Shown here: one piece after another, positions 23,701 through 34,820 of the stretch | Position numbering within the stretch: the first letter of the stretch is position 1 | Layout: the number at the start of each line of letters is the position of its first letter | From: Tuctoria greenei | Taxonomy: Eukaryota > Streptophyta > Magnoliopsida > Poales > Poaceae | DNA length: 64,000 bases | NCBI GenBank assembly: GCA_036927565.1 | Contig: JAYESD010000010.1 | Location: forward strand, 117,830,866-117,894,865 | Direction: 5' to 3' | The notes under the pieces: generated by a model | What the model was told of the DNA's origin: nothing | The model's database searches: none | Seen by the model: the letters and a program-made list of their open reading frames with translations, nothing else | Program-made: the position numbers and the translations under genes

Positions 23701-24140
23701 CACTGCAGGAATCCCGACCGATTTGCAATGACCAGGGCTGTCGTAAATAAGGGAAAAACTGTCGCAAATAAGCTATTTGCGACGGCATTTGGCCGTCGCA
23801 AGTAATACGTCGCAAATAAGCTTATTTGCGACAGCCACCATCGCAAATAACCCTATTTGCGACGGCCAGCAGTAGTCGTCGCAAGTTATTGCCAGGGGGC
23901 AGGTGGGCCCCACTCATCTATTTGCGACGGTCGGGCCGTCGCAATTTGGGCCCTATTTGCGACGGCCTGGCTGTTGCAAATAAGTTTAGCCGATGGGTCC
24001 CACGCGTTCATCCGACGGGACCCACATGGCCATTTGCAACAGCCTGGCCGTCGCAATTAAGGCCCTATTTGCGACAGCCTAGCCGTCGCAAATAACAGAG
24101 GCTAGTTTGCGACGATACTGTATAAGAAGCCGTCGCAAAT
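23701..24140. repeat. Left TIR and subterminal repeat array of the CACTA element
   Basis: The TIR CACTGCAGGAATC is followed from about 23750 by some fifteen copies of a 10-13 bp motif, TTTGCGACGGC or its complement GCCGTCGCAAA, in both directions and partly paired head to head. In En/Spm such arrays are the binding sites of TNPA. ORFs over them are artefacts of the repeat. Confidence 0.9.
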
Positions 24141-24302
24141 AAGGTTTTTTATTTTTTTTAAAAAAAAGGAAATGCTACCCGACTCGATAGCCAGAATCAC
24201 AGAACAAAACATGATATATCACACACAAACAACATCACAATCACAAACAGCATTCTCGATACATCGCACATCACCATCAACAAAACAAATAAGGGCTCAC
24301 TC

Positions 24303-26922
24303 GCCCGTCTGACCTCCGAAGCCACCTCCAAAGTTGAAGTCGTTGTCGCGCCTAATTCCAGGTGGCGGTAACGATGGCGACGGAGTTTGAGCAGCCGTCG
24401 CAGATCTCTGCAATTAATGAAACTTAGAGTTAGAATATAAATGAATCAACATCTCTCTCCCTCCCTTCCTCTCCCTCTATCTCCATCTAGATCCCCTCTT
24501 CCTCTCTCTTTTCATTCCCCTCTCTCTATCTCAATCTATCTCTCTCTCACTCTATCTCTCAATTGCTATCATTTTCACTCTATCTCCTTCTACATCTCCC
24601 TCTCTCCCTCTATCTTCCTCTCCCTCTATCTCCCATCTACATCTCCCTCTCTCTCTTCATTCCTCTCCCACTCCATCTAACTATCTCTCACTCTTTCTTC
24701 TATCTCTCTCTTTCTTCTATCTCAATCCTTTTCTTCTATCTAACTATCTCCCTCTTTCTTCTATCTCAATCCTTTTCTCTCTATCTTCCTCCCTCTTCTA
24801 ACTCTATCTCTCACTCTATCTAACTATCTCTAACTCTGACTCTATTTCCTTGCTTTGTTTTGGTGAAGTTGAAGTAAAACTAGAATTGTTAAGTTGACAT
24901 AGGAAATTACCTGACCCGCAGAAGAAGGATCACCTGGAAAGACCAGAAGTGGCGGTAGCTAGATCCCCAAACCTTGCGCCCGAGCCATGACCTATCATTG
25001 CAAACATTGGATATTACCTATTAGTAAGTCATTTACACTGAATTAATGAGAACTTTAGTTTTCATTTTGTTACCTCCATTGTCTCCCGCATCTGCGCCAT
25101 CTAGGCTGCCTGGGAAGATATCGTGGTCTGCAATGCGATCCTTTGTTGTTCCGCCTCCCTCCTTTCCTCCTCCCGTTGCCTGATGTTCTCTTCTACAGTT
25201 TGTCGGAGAGACTATATCTCAATGTCTCTCTGCGAGATGTGGCGACCTGACGTGCCCACCGATGAAGCCTGCGTGGAGCTACCTCTCGCAGGTTTTGCCA
25301 CCCTCGAGTCGACAACTCCATCTAATATGGCGAGCCTCGATTGGTTCACGTTCCCAATCAAAATCTTTGCCGTGTATCTTCCTAGCCTCCTCCCCGTACT
25401 TAGCCTGTAAAACAAGAAAACCATGTAAGTTCAACAATACATATAGTTATATTTAATATGAATGATTTCTAAACATACCAATTGCTCGGCTGCAGCCTGA
25501 CTGCATCCCTGAGGCTGAGAAGGGTCCCTGTGACCTCTCTTCCAGATCTCAGCGGGGGACGTCGGCACCCCCGTCTCGCGCTCCTGTCAATACGTGTTAG
25601 TACAAATAGTATATTATGAATATATAAACATAAGTTACATACACTTACCATGCATTTAGCTAAACGCAAGTGGTTATCTTGGTCGTGCCTGCTCTTCCCC
25701 TCGACCCCTCTGCACCCTCGAGCCTTCCCGGACTTAGCCTTAAACTCATCGCTAGCCAAGTACTGACAAAGGGCCTGAAATGCATCGGACCGACCCTGCA
25801 ACAGTTCACGTGGCCCTGCACATAGTTGTAGATCGTTAAAAATATCATCAAGGAAATTATCAGAAAAAATACTTACTACACCCCACTACCTGCGCGTACT
25901 CCTCCTCCGTCAGGTGCCTCTCGCTCTCTTGCCGGAGGTGTAGCACGTGGTGTTGGTTCGCCTTCAGGTGCTCATTAATAATTTGAACACAAGTGTTCGA
26001 TAAAGCTTATCGAAGCACCTTGGCAGCGTTGTAGTGAAACACTCTCCTCACATCCTCAACCAGGCGAGGGTCGTTCGGGTCCTCTAAAGTATACCTTGCC
26101 TATGATAAAGAATATATTGAAGAGATGTTCATTAAAAGAGTTTAAGAGTTAAAACTTAGAAACTATTTTTAACATACTTACCATAAAATCGGCCTATACG
26201 GCCTCCTGAAGGTTGTCATGCTCCTAGTGATGGACGCGTGCGTAGTTCTCCCACGAAAGAGCAGGCACCCTGTCGATGACCCCGGGATAGTGTAAACGCA
26301 CTAAGGATCCGAGGACACCGTTCACCGGTCTTTTGTGTCTCTCACCGGTGAAAGACGTGTTGTCCCAAACCCTGCAAGATATTTATTGATTCATTACTTA
26401 AGTAACCAAAAGAAACCAGAATTGTAGACTATAATTTTTATTACATGTCTCCGACTGGACGAATCACGATCCTCTGTGAAGGGACCGAAGGAGGACTGAC
26501 AAAGTGAGTCCTCCTCGTCCTCCGCGTCTGCTGGGGTGCTACATTAGGTGAGCCAGAGGGCTCGTCACCAGCCGAGTCAAAGGGCTCAGGAACAGAAGGC
26601 TCGCCAGTTGAGGGCTGGCTGGCTGAGGGCTGGCTCACCGAAGGGTAGCCAAGCTCAATTGGCGTCGTAGCCTCTAAGTCAGTCGGTGAGGACTACAACA
26701 TTCAAATGATTCATAAGTAAGTTTAATTGGAAATTGAATTTGAAAAATTTGTCAAAAACGAGTGAAATTTACCTGTGACGAAGCTCTAGAGCTACTCAGA
26801 ACGTGCCCCAGTAGCTGAGATCGTCTGCTCCCAGTCGACGAGGCACCAGCGAAAGCGTCCTCAGGTCTAGAGGGGTGGAATCCCCTCACCAGCGGCACCT
26901 TCTTACCCTTCTTTGGCGCCAT
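24303..26922 (-). pseudogene. TNPA-like second transposase gene of the CACTA element (Ptta/En/Spm family), multi-exon
   Basis: Minus strand, starting at the ATG at 26922 (MAPKKGKKVPLVRGFHPSRP). Exon 1 ends at a GT donor near 26772; exon 2 (26692-26444) is a Ser/Pro-rich stretch (SQPSASQPSTGEPSVPEPFD). Later exons give RVWDNTSF and SWENYARVHH (about 26370-26190), then DPNDPRLVEDVRRVF (about 26095), SDAFQALCQYLASDEFKAKS (about 25790), IWKRGHRDPSQPQG (about 25540), RQREEERREAEQQR (about 25150), and a Gly-rich end near 24310. This is the pattern of the plant Ptta/En/Spm transposase family. Two stops fall in the third exon (about 26227 and 26190). Exon borders were set by eye from GT/AG signals. 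In En/Spm this protein binds the subterminal repeats. Confidence 0.75.
24440..24840 (+). repeat. CT-rich low-complexity tract in the CACTA element
   Basis: About 400 bp almost entirely of C and T on the plus strand, made of CTCTATCT, CCTCTC and TCTTCTAT units. It lies in an intron of the minus-strand transposase gene. The ORFs here (24441-24823, Ser/Leu/Pro repeats) are composition artefacts. Confidence 0.9.
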
Positions 26923-27080
26923 CCTGTTTCAATAGAAAATCAGTAAATATGCAAATAAGATATACAAAATTCATGTTACTATCTTCAAGAAAACATTAAT
27001 TGTAATCACTTTCAAAATTCATCAACATCATTATCATGTGCCCTACTCCTTAAACCAGCCCAACGATCTTCCATCGTGGC

Positions 27081-30000
27081 CTATTCTAATTTTCGTTTTC
27101 GCATATCATCTGGCTCTACATCTTCAACATCTTCAACATCTCCAACTAATTGATCGAGTCTTGCACCAAGCTCGACGATAAAAGTGTCTGGCAACTCTTC
27201 TTGTTGGTACACTTCTTGGTAACCATCATCCCCAGGAGTATATAACCGCTCATGAGGATTCACCTTATATACCACCCACCAAGCACTGAGCTTCGTGCAT
27301 GGATAAGGTAGATAATACACTTGTTCCACTTGATGTGCAAGAACAAGTGTATTGTAACCTCGTAGTCGGTCCTTATGTTTCACTTCCACCATTCCAAATC
27401 GGTTTTCTCGAGTTCCATGAGTGCGATCAAACCAGTCACAGTCAAAGAAGACAACTCGAAGGGTTTTATTTCCAGTAAAAGTAAATTCAAGGATTTTGTT
27501 AATGATCCCATAATAATCGGTTAAATTCCCTTGAGTGTCAATTGCTCTCGTCACAACACCGGAATTTGATGTTGTTGCGAGAGGATGAAAAGCTTCAAAA
27601 TGAGTTGTACGGAATCGAAAGCCATTTACGCCATATCGACCATAGCTTCTAACATTCACCAATCCATAAGATAGCTGCTGCAAATCTTCATGGACATTGT
27701 AAGTCTGACAGTATTCAAAATGATCATAAGTTAAAATAATACTTCTTTAATAATAGTAACTTACAATATTAGAAGACTAGAGAGTATTGCATAATCTCAA
27801 AACCAGGATAGGAAACTCGGCCCTCCATTTATTCCTTCTTTTCGCATCCCTTCTACTCGTTTGGCCCTAGGTTGATGCCTATGTGGCCAATATTGTCTAT
27901 GGAACCACTGAACGTGAAAAAACATCTTTTAGAATACATGTGTAGCAAAATATGTCGATTAGCATAAATGTAGGACAAACACTTACTCAAAGTATTCCTG
28001 CATGTCTTCTATATTTGCGTACATGTAGAGTAAAGCAATAGTCATGTCATGTTCAGATAGCACGTAGGTCGTGTAGCTACCAACGGTGGTGCCTCTCGTT
28101 TGAAAAATGGAAAGGTCGCTTAAAGGGGGTGCTTTGTCCACATTGTACCGAATCGGCGAAGTATTGATATTGTTTTCTTCTGCAAAGTAGACACTTGAAA
28201 AGTATCCTACTTCCTTAAGAGCATATGCTTCAGCGATGCACCCTTCCACCCTTGCCCTATTGCCAACCATTAGTTTTAGATATCGTATCGCTCTTTCAAT
28301 GTGATACATCCACCTGTATTGCACAGGACCCCCAACTTTAGCTTCAAATGGAAGATGGATAAGCAGATGTTGCATTGGATTGAAGAAACCATGTGGAATT
28401 TTTTTCCATCTTACATAAAAATATGGGTATCTCCTTCTCTAACATATCCACCATCCCTAACTTATCCATCAACCATGGGTATCTAACACCGCATCATCTA
28501 GATAGCCCCGAAACATAACAGGTAAGAGTCTTTCCATTATAATGTGATAATCATGACTCTTCAACCTAGTGAGGTTTCTTATGTTCACATTCACGGCTTG
28601 TTTTAGGCTAGCTACGTAACCATCTGGGAATTTCAATGTTTTCATCCATTTCATAACTTCTTTCTTTTCTTTAGATCAAAGATAGAAAGAAGCATGTGGC
28701 TTCCCACCACTTTCAGAGATTTCAAGAGTTGGATGGTGACAAATGTCTGCTAATTCTAGTCTATCTTTGTAATTGTATTTTGTTTTGTCAGGCATATCCA
28801 TGCAAGTGCTTATGATACTTTCCTCATGTTACACTCCTGATGCATGACATCAATGTGGTGCATTAGAATAAACGACTTCACATACAATAGCTCCCAAAGT
28901 CCACATATGTTATTCCAATTGTGTTCCTCTCCATAACCTACGAAAAATCCAGAACGACCTTCATCAGGCACCAGTTTGTCCAACATATCGGAAATTTCTG
29001 ACCCATTGAGACGCTTTGGTGGTCCTTTAGTGACAACAGTGTTCTTTCTAAAGACATGTCTCTTTTGCCTAAATATGTGATTCGAGGGCAGACAACGTCT
29101 GTGACAATCAAAGTAAAATATTTTGCCTCCATGAGTTAGTCGAAAGCAATCCGTGTCTGAAGCACATATCGGACACGTCAGATGACCGTGAGTGCTCCAT
29201 CTGGAAAACATGCCGTATGCCGGCAAATCGTGGACGAACCACAAATAAGCAACTCGAAGGTTGAATTTCTGCTTCTTGTAACTGTCGTACGCTTCGACTC
29301 CTGTTCACAAGACTTTCAATTCTTTGATCAACGGTTTCAACATCACGTTGAGACGTGACCCGGGATGATCAGGTCCAGGTACAATGAGGCTGAGAAACAT
29401 GAAATCGTTCTTCATTCAAAGAGCAGGTGGCAGGTTGTATGGAATGACAAACACACGCTAACAGGAGTATGATGTGGCGTTTGTACTGAACGGTCAGAAT
29501 TCGTCTGTCGCTAATCCGATGCGAACATTCCTTGCATCACGAGAAATATCTGGATCAAAATGGTCTAGCGCCTTCCATTCATCACTGTCGGACGGATGTG
29601 TCAAGAATTCTTTGTTCTCACGTTTATCTTCTTTGTGCCATCCCATGTGTCTTGCGGTTTTTTTGAAAGAAACAACTGCTTCAACTGAGGTGTCACAGGC
29701 AAGTAACAAAGCTGCTTATGTGCGACATCTGTCATCACCTTATCGTCATCGTCATTAACAACTTCGACATACCTCGGTTTACCACATTTCAACCACATCT
29801 TCTCATTGGCATGCTCTTTCCTGAATATCATGCAGTTGTCTGGGCACACATCGATTTTCTCATAGTTCATACTGAGACCAAATATCTTGATCTTTGACTG
29901 ATACATATCTGGTGGCGCTTTGTGAGGTTGTGGAAGGATATCGCAGATCAATTTCATGAGATCATTGTAGCAGTTGATGGAAAAAAAAGTACTTGGACTT

Positions 30001-30456
30001 AATTGCCATAAATCTGGTCAAAAAAGCAAGTATGATCACAACTGTGTGTTCATGCAACGGCTCTTGTGATTTCTTTAGCTCCTCGAAGAACTCCTCTGCC
30101 TCATTTGTAAGAGGATCCTCCGATTCCAGAGCTTCTAGCATCTCATCCATCCTATCAACCTCTGTTATATTATCATCCTCATCCACTTCTACTATGACTC
30201 AAGATTTAGTCTCGCCGTGGAAGGTCCACACTTCAAAATGTGGAGTGAAATCGTTTCGACATAAGTGAAATGAAAGCTCCAATCTTCTAAAAAACTTGGT
30301 GTTCCGACATTTTGTACATGGGCACAACACCATATCTTCCGTTGACAACGAAAATGCTCGATCCAAAAATTTATCTAACTTGATGTACCACTCATTCGAG
30401 TGACCACCAGTTCTGCTCTTCCAGCCAATATACATCCAACTATGGTCTTCACCCAT
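27081..30456 (-). pseudogene. TNP2-like transposase gene of the CACTA element, heavily frameshifted
   Basis: Minus strand, 5' to 3'. The transposase-associated domain starts at 30456 (MGEDHSWMYI, then LCPCTKCRNTKFF). An acidic linker lies at 30186-29962. TNP2 core pieces follow: DNCMIFRKEHANEKMWLKCG near 29840, ARHMGWHKEDKRENKEFLTH near 29670, FVHDLPAYGMFSRWSTHGHL near 29230, CPICASDTDCFRLTHGGKI near 29165, LILMHHIDVMHQECN near 28830. Then come a downstream piece at 28654-28469, LLIHLPFEAKVGGPVQYRWM (28375 on) and, after an intron-like gap, a DUF4216-like part (27683-27081, VVFFDCDWFDRTHGTRENRF). At least five frame changes are visible. TNP2 is the catalytic transposase that cuts the CACTA ends. 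Confidence 0.88.
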
Positions 30457-30479
30457 GTTTGACTCTGTAGTTTAAAGCG

Positions 30480-31250
30480 AAAGAAATTGTCGTTAATGGC
30501 GGGCACCTAGGCGTCCAGGCGGCCGACGGGCACCTAGTTGTCCAGGCATGATTTTACAACCCTGGTTTAGATGCTTACTTTAACTTCCAACTAAATCTGT
30601 CGGGTCCTAAATGGGTTGTGTCACGTCAAGCCAACCCGAATCCCATTTTTGTACATATAGTAACACTCAAGAAATCAAATTAAAAATTATAACCATAATC
30701 TAAAAAACAAAGCAATTCAATTAAACGTAAACATAAGAATTATTAAACTGTAATTTATCAATTAATAAACATAAATCTAAATATAATCAATTGTATTATA
30801 AACATAGACATAAGCATTGACCTAAACATAAGCAATTAAATTCTCAATATAAACATAACCATAAACTTAAACATAAGCATCAGTTCAATTCAATTCAATT
30901 CTATTCATAATTATCAAATCAATTATCAACATAAATTCAATTCAAATCAATTCTACTAAGAATCACAATTCTAAGAATCACAATTTCAACATAAGCATCA
31001 CCTAAACATAAGCATCACATCTCCTAACATAAGCTCATAATTACAACACTCTAAGCATAACAATTGTAGATGGCGGCTCACAATTTACAACATTGCATCA
31101 CCTAATCATAACTAGCATCACAACTGCTTCACAACATTGCTAGTGGGAATGGAGAAGAAAGAAAATTTAACAACATTGCATCACAACCACTTCACAACAT
31201 TGCTTCACAACTGCTTTACAACATTGCATCATACCTACGTCGGAGGAGGC
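30480..31250. other. AT-rich spacer of the CACTA element
   Basis: No coding content. It is rich in ATAAACATAAGCAT-like words and short runs of TCAATTC (30640-31060), probably old tandem drift. It starts with a small duplication of GGGCACCTAG and GTCCAGGC near 30500-30560. Several CACAACATTGC repeats lie at 31125-31230. Confidence 0.6.
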
Positions 31251-31851
31251 CGGCAGCGTCAGACGGCACGTCCGGGGCGGCCAACAGCGTCGGCAGGCAT
31301 GGTGGGGGCGGGGGCGGTAAGGGCGCGGCGGGGGCAGGGGTGGCAGGGGCGCGACGGGGCGGGCAGCGGGCAGCGGGCGCGGCGCCGTGGACAGCAGCGA
31401 GGGAGGTGGCGGGCGCGAAGGCAGGCACGGAGGGGGTGGGGCAGCGGGGGCACGACGGGGGCGGCGGGGGCGCGGCGGCGGCGGGTGTTTGGGGGCGGTG
31501 TGTGAGAATGAGCTATCGGCGACCAATGGGGCCGATATTAGCCCTTATTTATGACGGTCATAAGTTAAGGCCGTCGCAATTGATGTTATTTGCGACGGTA
31601 CTTTCTGCAGCCGTCGCAAATAAGGTCCTATTTGCGATGGCTATTTTATTTGCGACGGTCCTAGGGTTGGCCGTCGCAAATAAGTCTTATTTGCGACAGC
31701 TTCGTCGGCAGCCGTCGCAAATAAAAGTTTATTTGCGACGGCCTCCTCCTTTGCGACAGCCCGAGGAAGGTCGTCGTGATTTACGTTATTTGCAACGGCA
31801 GGCCGTCGCAAATAAAGCTAGCCATTGCAAATGATCATGTTTCCTGTAGTG
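31250..31851. repeat. GC-rich stretch, right subterminal repeats and right TIR of the CACTA element
   Basis: 31250-31500 is very GC-rich (GGGGCGG words), giving overlapping spurious ORFs on both strands. From 31545 to about 31835 there are more than a dozen copies of TTTGCGACGG or CCGTCGCAAA in both directions. The right TIR ends at 31851 (TTTCCTGTAGTG), followed by the duplicated aca. Confidence 0.9.
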
Positions 31852-31977
31852 ACACAAATAGGCTATGTATATGAGTAATCAGGGCACAGTAGGATCAGCC
31901 CCTTATCGTCGTTTAACCCTTACTAGGATAACCTTACCCTTAGAGTAGATTGCTTAGTTTTGTGTCACACTACACCT

Positions 31978-32314
31978 TGTGAGACCTATGTTTGAATGGA
32001 AATCTCCAACGTGTTGATTTTGGTGTTGGTGTCGATCTGCATATTTTCCAATTGACCAAGGCGGTCACTGGTAACACGAAAATCCTCATCAAGCGCTTCT
32101 GTGTGTAGGCGCACTTGGCGTTCGAAGTGTTGTATAATTCCCCATGTGCGAGGTGAATGCACGTCTTCATTTATATTAGTCTCACACACGATTTCTTTAA
32201 CAGATCATTTTTCTGCCGAAGGGGTTGGGATTTAACTGTTTCTGCTGCGTAAGATTTTTAAATCTACCATTAACCCCCCTTCTGGTAGCTTTTCACGTGC
32301 TCTTCAATCCTACA
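31978..32314 (+). mobile_element. Chimeric copia LTR carrying a fragment of CRM gag
   Basis: 337 bp flanked by cacct on both sides (31973-31977 and 32315-32319). The uninterrupted target is seen in the other Gypsy-C LTR near 51355. It starts TGTGAGACCTATG and ends TTCAATCCTACA, the two ends of the Copia-1 LTR, in plus orientation. The middle, about 31987-32176, is not copia: it matches the CRM gag start region (8166-8353, 15394-15580). From about 32180 to the end it is again copia LTR, diverged from 10337-10480. The whole has one clean TSD, so the chimera existed before it inserted, or formed within an LTR already in place. Confidence 0.88.
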
Positions 32315-32535
32315 CACCTATTATTATCTTATCCCTATTTTGATAATTATATAGTACTCTATACCTTGATCATGAGAATAGTGTTTACTTTACTTCACCA
32401 CCTTCTTTTGGGATAAATATGATACCCTTGGGAATACTCTTAGGTGAAATGCTACAACAGTACCTTCCGTGTGCTTGCAGATCTCATCTATCACCGGAGA
32501 TGATCTGTGGTGTTAAGATTAAATACTAGCAACCA

Positions 32536-32556
32536 TTTCCGACGTTGTTGTCAGGG
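32536..32556 (+). other. Degenerate primer binding site of Gypsy-C
   Basis: TTTCCGACGTTGTTGTCAGGG after the LTR end resembles the tRNA-Asp type site TGGCGCCGTTGCCGGGGA, with about 11 of 18 bases matching. Confidence 0.5.
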
Positions 32557-34820
32557 AAGGAATAGAAGTGAAGGATAGTTATCTATTATGATTAAGTTGT
32601 AAGTACTAGTAGTTATTAGACAGTAATACCCTTGCTTTGTTTTCTCCATTGTGAGAAAACAGTGTTTGGCTAGCCCATTCTTTGGGAAAGCCAAAATAGG
32701 ATGCAAGAGCTTAACTCCATTAGTACTTCAAGGTGTTCCTCAACAAATTCTTCCCGTTGGGCAACATCGTTGCCCACAACGACGGGGAGATTCTGCAGCT
32801 TTCAGTAGGAGCCAAAGGCATCTATCCCAAAAGCTTGGGGGAGGCTCCAAGATTATATCTTAGTTTGTCTTCACCATGGGGATGGATGTTTGGTTCATCA
32901 TCCAAAACTCCTACAACAGGTTGACTTCATCAGCTGTGATCACATCCCTGCTGAAGTTGGAGGTGACCTCTTCTCAAAGATCATGAGAAGCATAAAGATT
33001 TAATTGAGGAGAAGGTCACAATTCAAAGGGGTGTATCCATGAATGCTTCAATTCCTTTGACATGGCTTGCACACCATTGACATGGTGGACGTACTAGCCA
33101 CGGAACTAGACCTCCTCTTGAAAGATCAAGAAGGTCGAGCCAATGGAAAGGTGTTTGGATAATCCAAGCCACAGATATTCACATGTTTTGTGAAAATCCA
33201 TGTCAACATGGGACCATTGGCAATTTAGTTCCCTAAGAACTATGAGGATGCTTCATTTCCAAACAACTACAAAGGCCACCACAAACAAGGAAGTCAAAAG
33301 TGGAATCAATATGATCAAGGAGGCTATGTAAATTTGAATTCCAACAAATTTAACTTCCACTAGCCTACCTTGATGTATCTTGTCCATGGCCAAGGATAAA
33401 TTTATGACATGCTCATGAAGCATTTGGCCAAGGACAGACCAATTTGAAAAGCATTCAAGATCCAAGGGTTCCACAATCACTTGTTGAACCCTACACTTTG
33501 ACCAAACCCATGCAACTTTGGGCAAAACGACACTGTGGATGAAGCATTTCTTGTTTGATTCTGGAGTCCACATGTCGTTATGCCCAATGAAGCCTCTTGA
33601 TCCTAGATCAAGCATGGGTTGAATCAAAAGAATATCTTGAAGGTCGAAGCGACACCCTCATAAGTGGACATCCTCACGCCTTCATGAGCAACGAGGAGAC
33701 TCTGTCATGTCATCCACAATGACTTTCTAAGAAGACGGAGAATCCATGGCCATCCAAATGACCCTCCACTAAGCTGCCAACAAAGGAATGGCAGAAGAAG
33801 GACATGCCTCACCAGGTTCATGAAAGGATATCTTGAAGGAAAAGTCGACACAACATCAACAAGTCTTCATCGAGGCACCGACGAGGCCGAGGCCACCACA
33901 AGCCCCACTTGTACAAGATGGTAGCCAAAGGAGATTTAGCTTACCAACAAGGAAGTCATCCATGCCGTCATCTTCGGGCATGGACAACACATCATCAGGC
34001 TAAACAGAATAGAGGTAAGTCCTGCTCATCAGACTTCAAAAATTTGGTGAGTCCTTGCCAATAGGTTAATTGGTAGTTATCTCATATTTGATTTTCCAAT
34101 TGCATATTTGAATTTCCCATCAACCCTTGCATTTGCATTTAACATGTTTGAATTTTTACACTTGCATGTTGGAAAGTAAAATCTCCACCCAACATAAAAT
34201 TAAAATTTTGAATTATGAAATAAATTTGTTTGGATATGAACTTTGGGCATAACCACTTGAATTCATCTTCCTAGTTCAAACAAAAAAGATTTCCCTTAAT
34301 CCTCATTGCATTTGCAAGTTGTTTCAAAACAATTTGTCAACGGGTACAATTTGCTTTTGATCTAACGTAACCCGTTTTCAAGTTGTTTTGTTTCTTCTTG
34401 ATTTTAGTACAGCCAGGACAAAATTTGTAAAGAAGTTGGAAGGCCTCATCAAGCCCAACACACCATCAGGAGAATTCAAGCGCATATCCTTCCATCGATC
34501 TCATTTTGAGTTCATGGTGAAGGAATGCTCCAGATGGTGGCCTGATGGAGGAGCAATATGAAGCTCATTCAACTCCAACCTCGACTTGGCAAAAGACATC
34601 AAACATGAAGGCTACACAAAAATCCATGGTCATGAATTTCTCACATAACAACCTTCAACCCGAACTGCTCTTCAACCGAGGTACGAGTTTAAAATCTTCC
34701 ATCGTTTGAATTGCATTCGATTGGATGATATTTTCTTGCTTGGACAATGAAGGTTTACACCTCCTCATCATTCAATTCTTATGCATACTCACGAGAGTAA
34801 GTGTTGGCATTGCTGTTTGA
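32557..34820 (+). pseudogene. Gypsy-C 5' internal region with a decayed gag-like stretch
   Basis: Mostly non-coding. On the plus strand between about 33230 and 33500 a broken reading gives YEDASFPNNYKGHHKQGSQK, KWNQYDQGGYVNLNSNKFNF and LMYLVHGQG, which resembles the tail of a plant gypsy gag as I remember it. There are many stops. An AAGCTTGGGGGAG at about 32839 resembles the tract before the 3' LTR. I see no protease, reverse transcriptase or integrase in any frame. The region ends at 34820, where a Tekay element is inserted. Confidence 0.5.

Larger units (their letters stand above)
23701..31851 (-). mobile_element. CACTA (En/Spm) DNA transposon, full length, inactive
   Basis: 8151 bp flanked by the 3-bp duplication aca (23698-23700 and 31852-31854), the length typical of CACTA. 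Ends are CACTGCAGGAATC on the left and, reverse-complemented, CACTACAGGAAAC on the right. The untouched site is seen in the Gypsy-C 3' LTR, where catgtgtacac runs straight on at about 51240. Both ends carry dense subterminal repeats. Inside are two minus-strand transposase genes, TNP2-like (30456-27081) and TNPA-like (26922-24303), both broken. TSD, TIRs and both genes agree, so the assignment is firm. Confidence 0.95.
22509..32535 (+). repeat. 5' LTR of Gypsy-C, interrupted by CACTA and a chimeric copia LTR
   Basis: LTR sequence is present at 22509-23700, 31855-31977 and 32320-32535 and matches 50063-51465 in order. It starts TGTTGACGG and ends AGCAACCA. The LTR is about 1.55 kb without the inserts. 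The TATA box of the 3' copy (TATAAATA at 50543) reads TATTAATA here (22994-23001). Confidence 0.88.

Noticed and set aside
23745..24140. CRISPR-like array of short repeats
   Set aside because: The repeats occur in both directions with irregular spacing at the end of a CACTA element; they are subterminal repeats.
24441..24823. ORFs encoding Ser/Leu/Pro-rich proteins
   Set aside because: They lie on a CT-rich low-complexity tract inside an intron of the transposase gene.
31137..31526. Overlapping ORFs on both strands, Arg/Gly- and Pro/Ala-rich
   Set aside because: Produced by a GC-rich stretch without stops at the CACTA right end.
33253..33627. Minus-strand ORF of 124 codons with a hydrophobic end
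   Set aside because: It is the shadow of a decayed gag-like reading on the plus strand of Gypsy-C.
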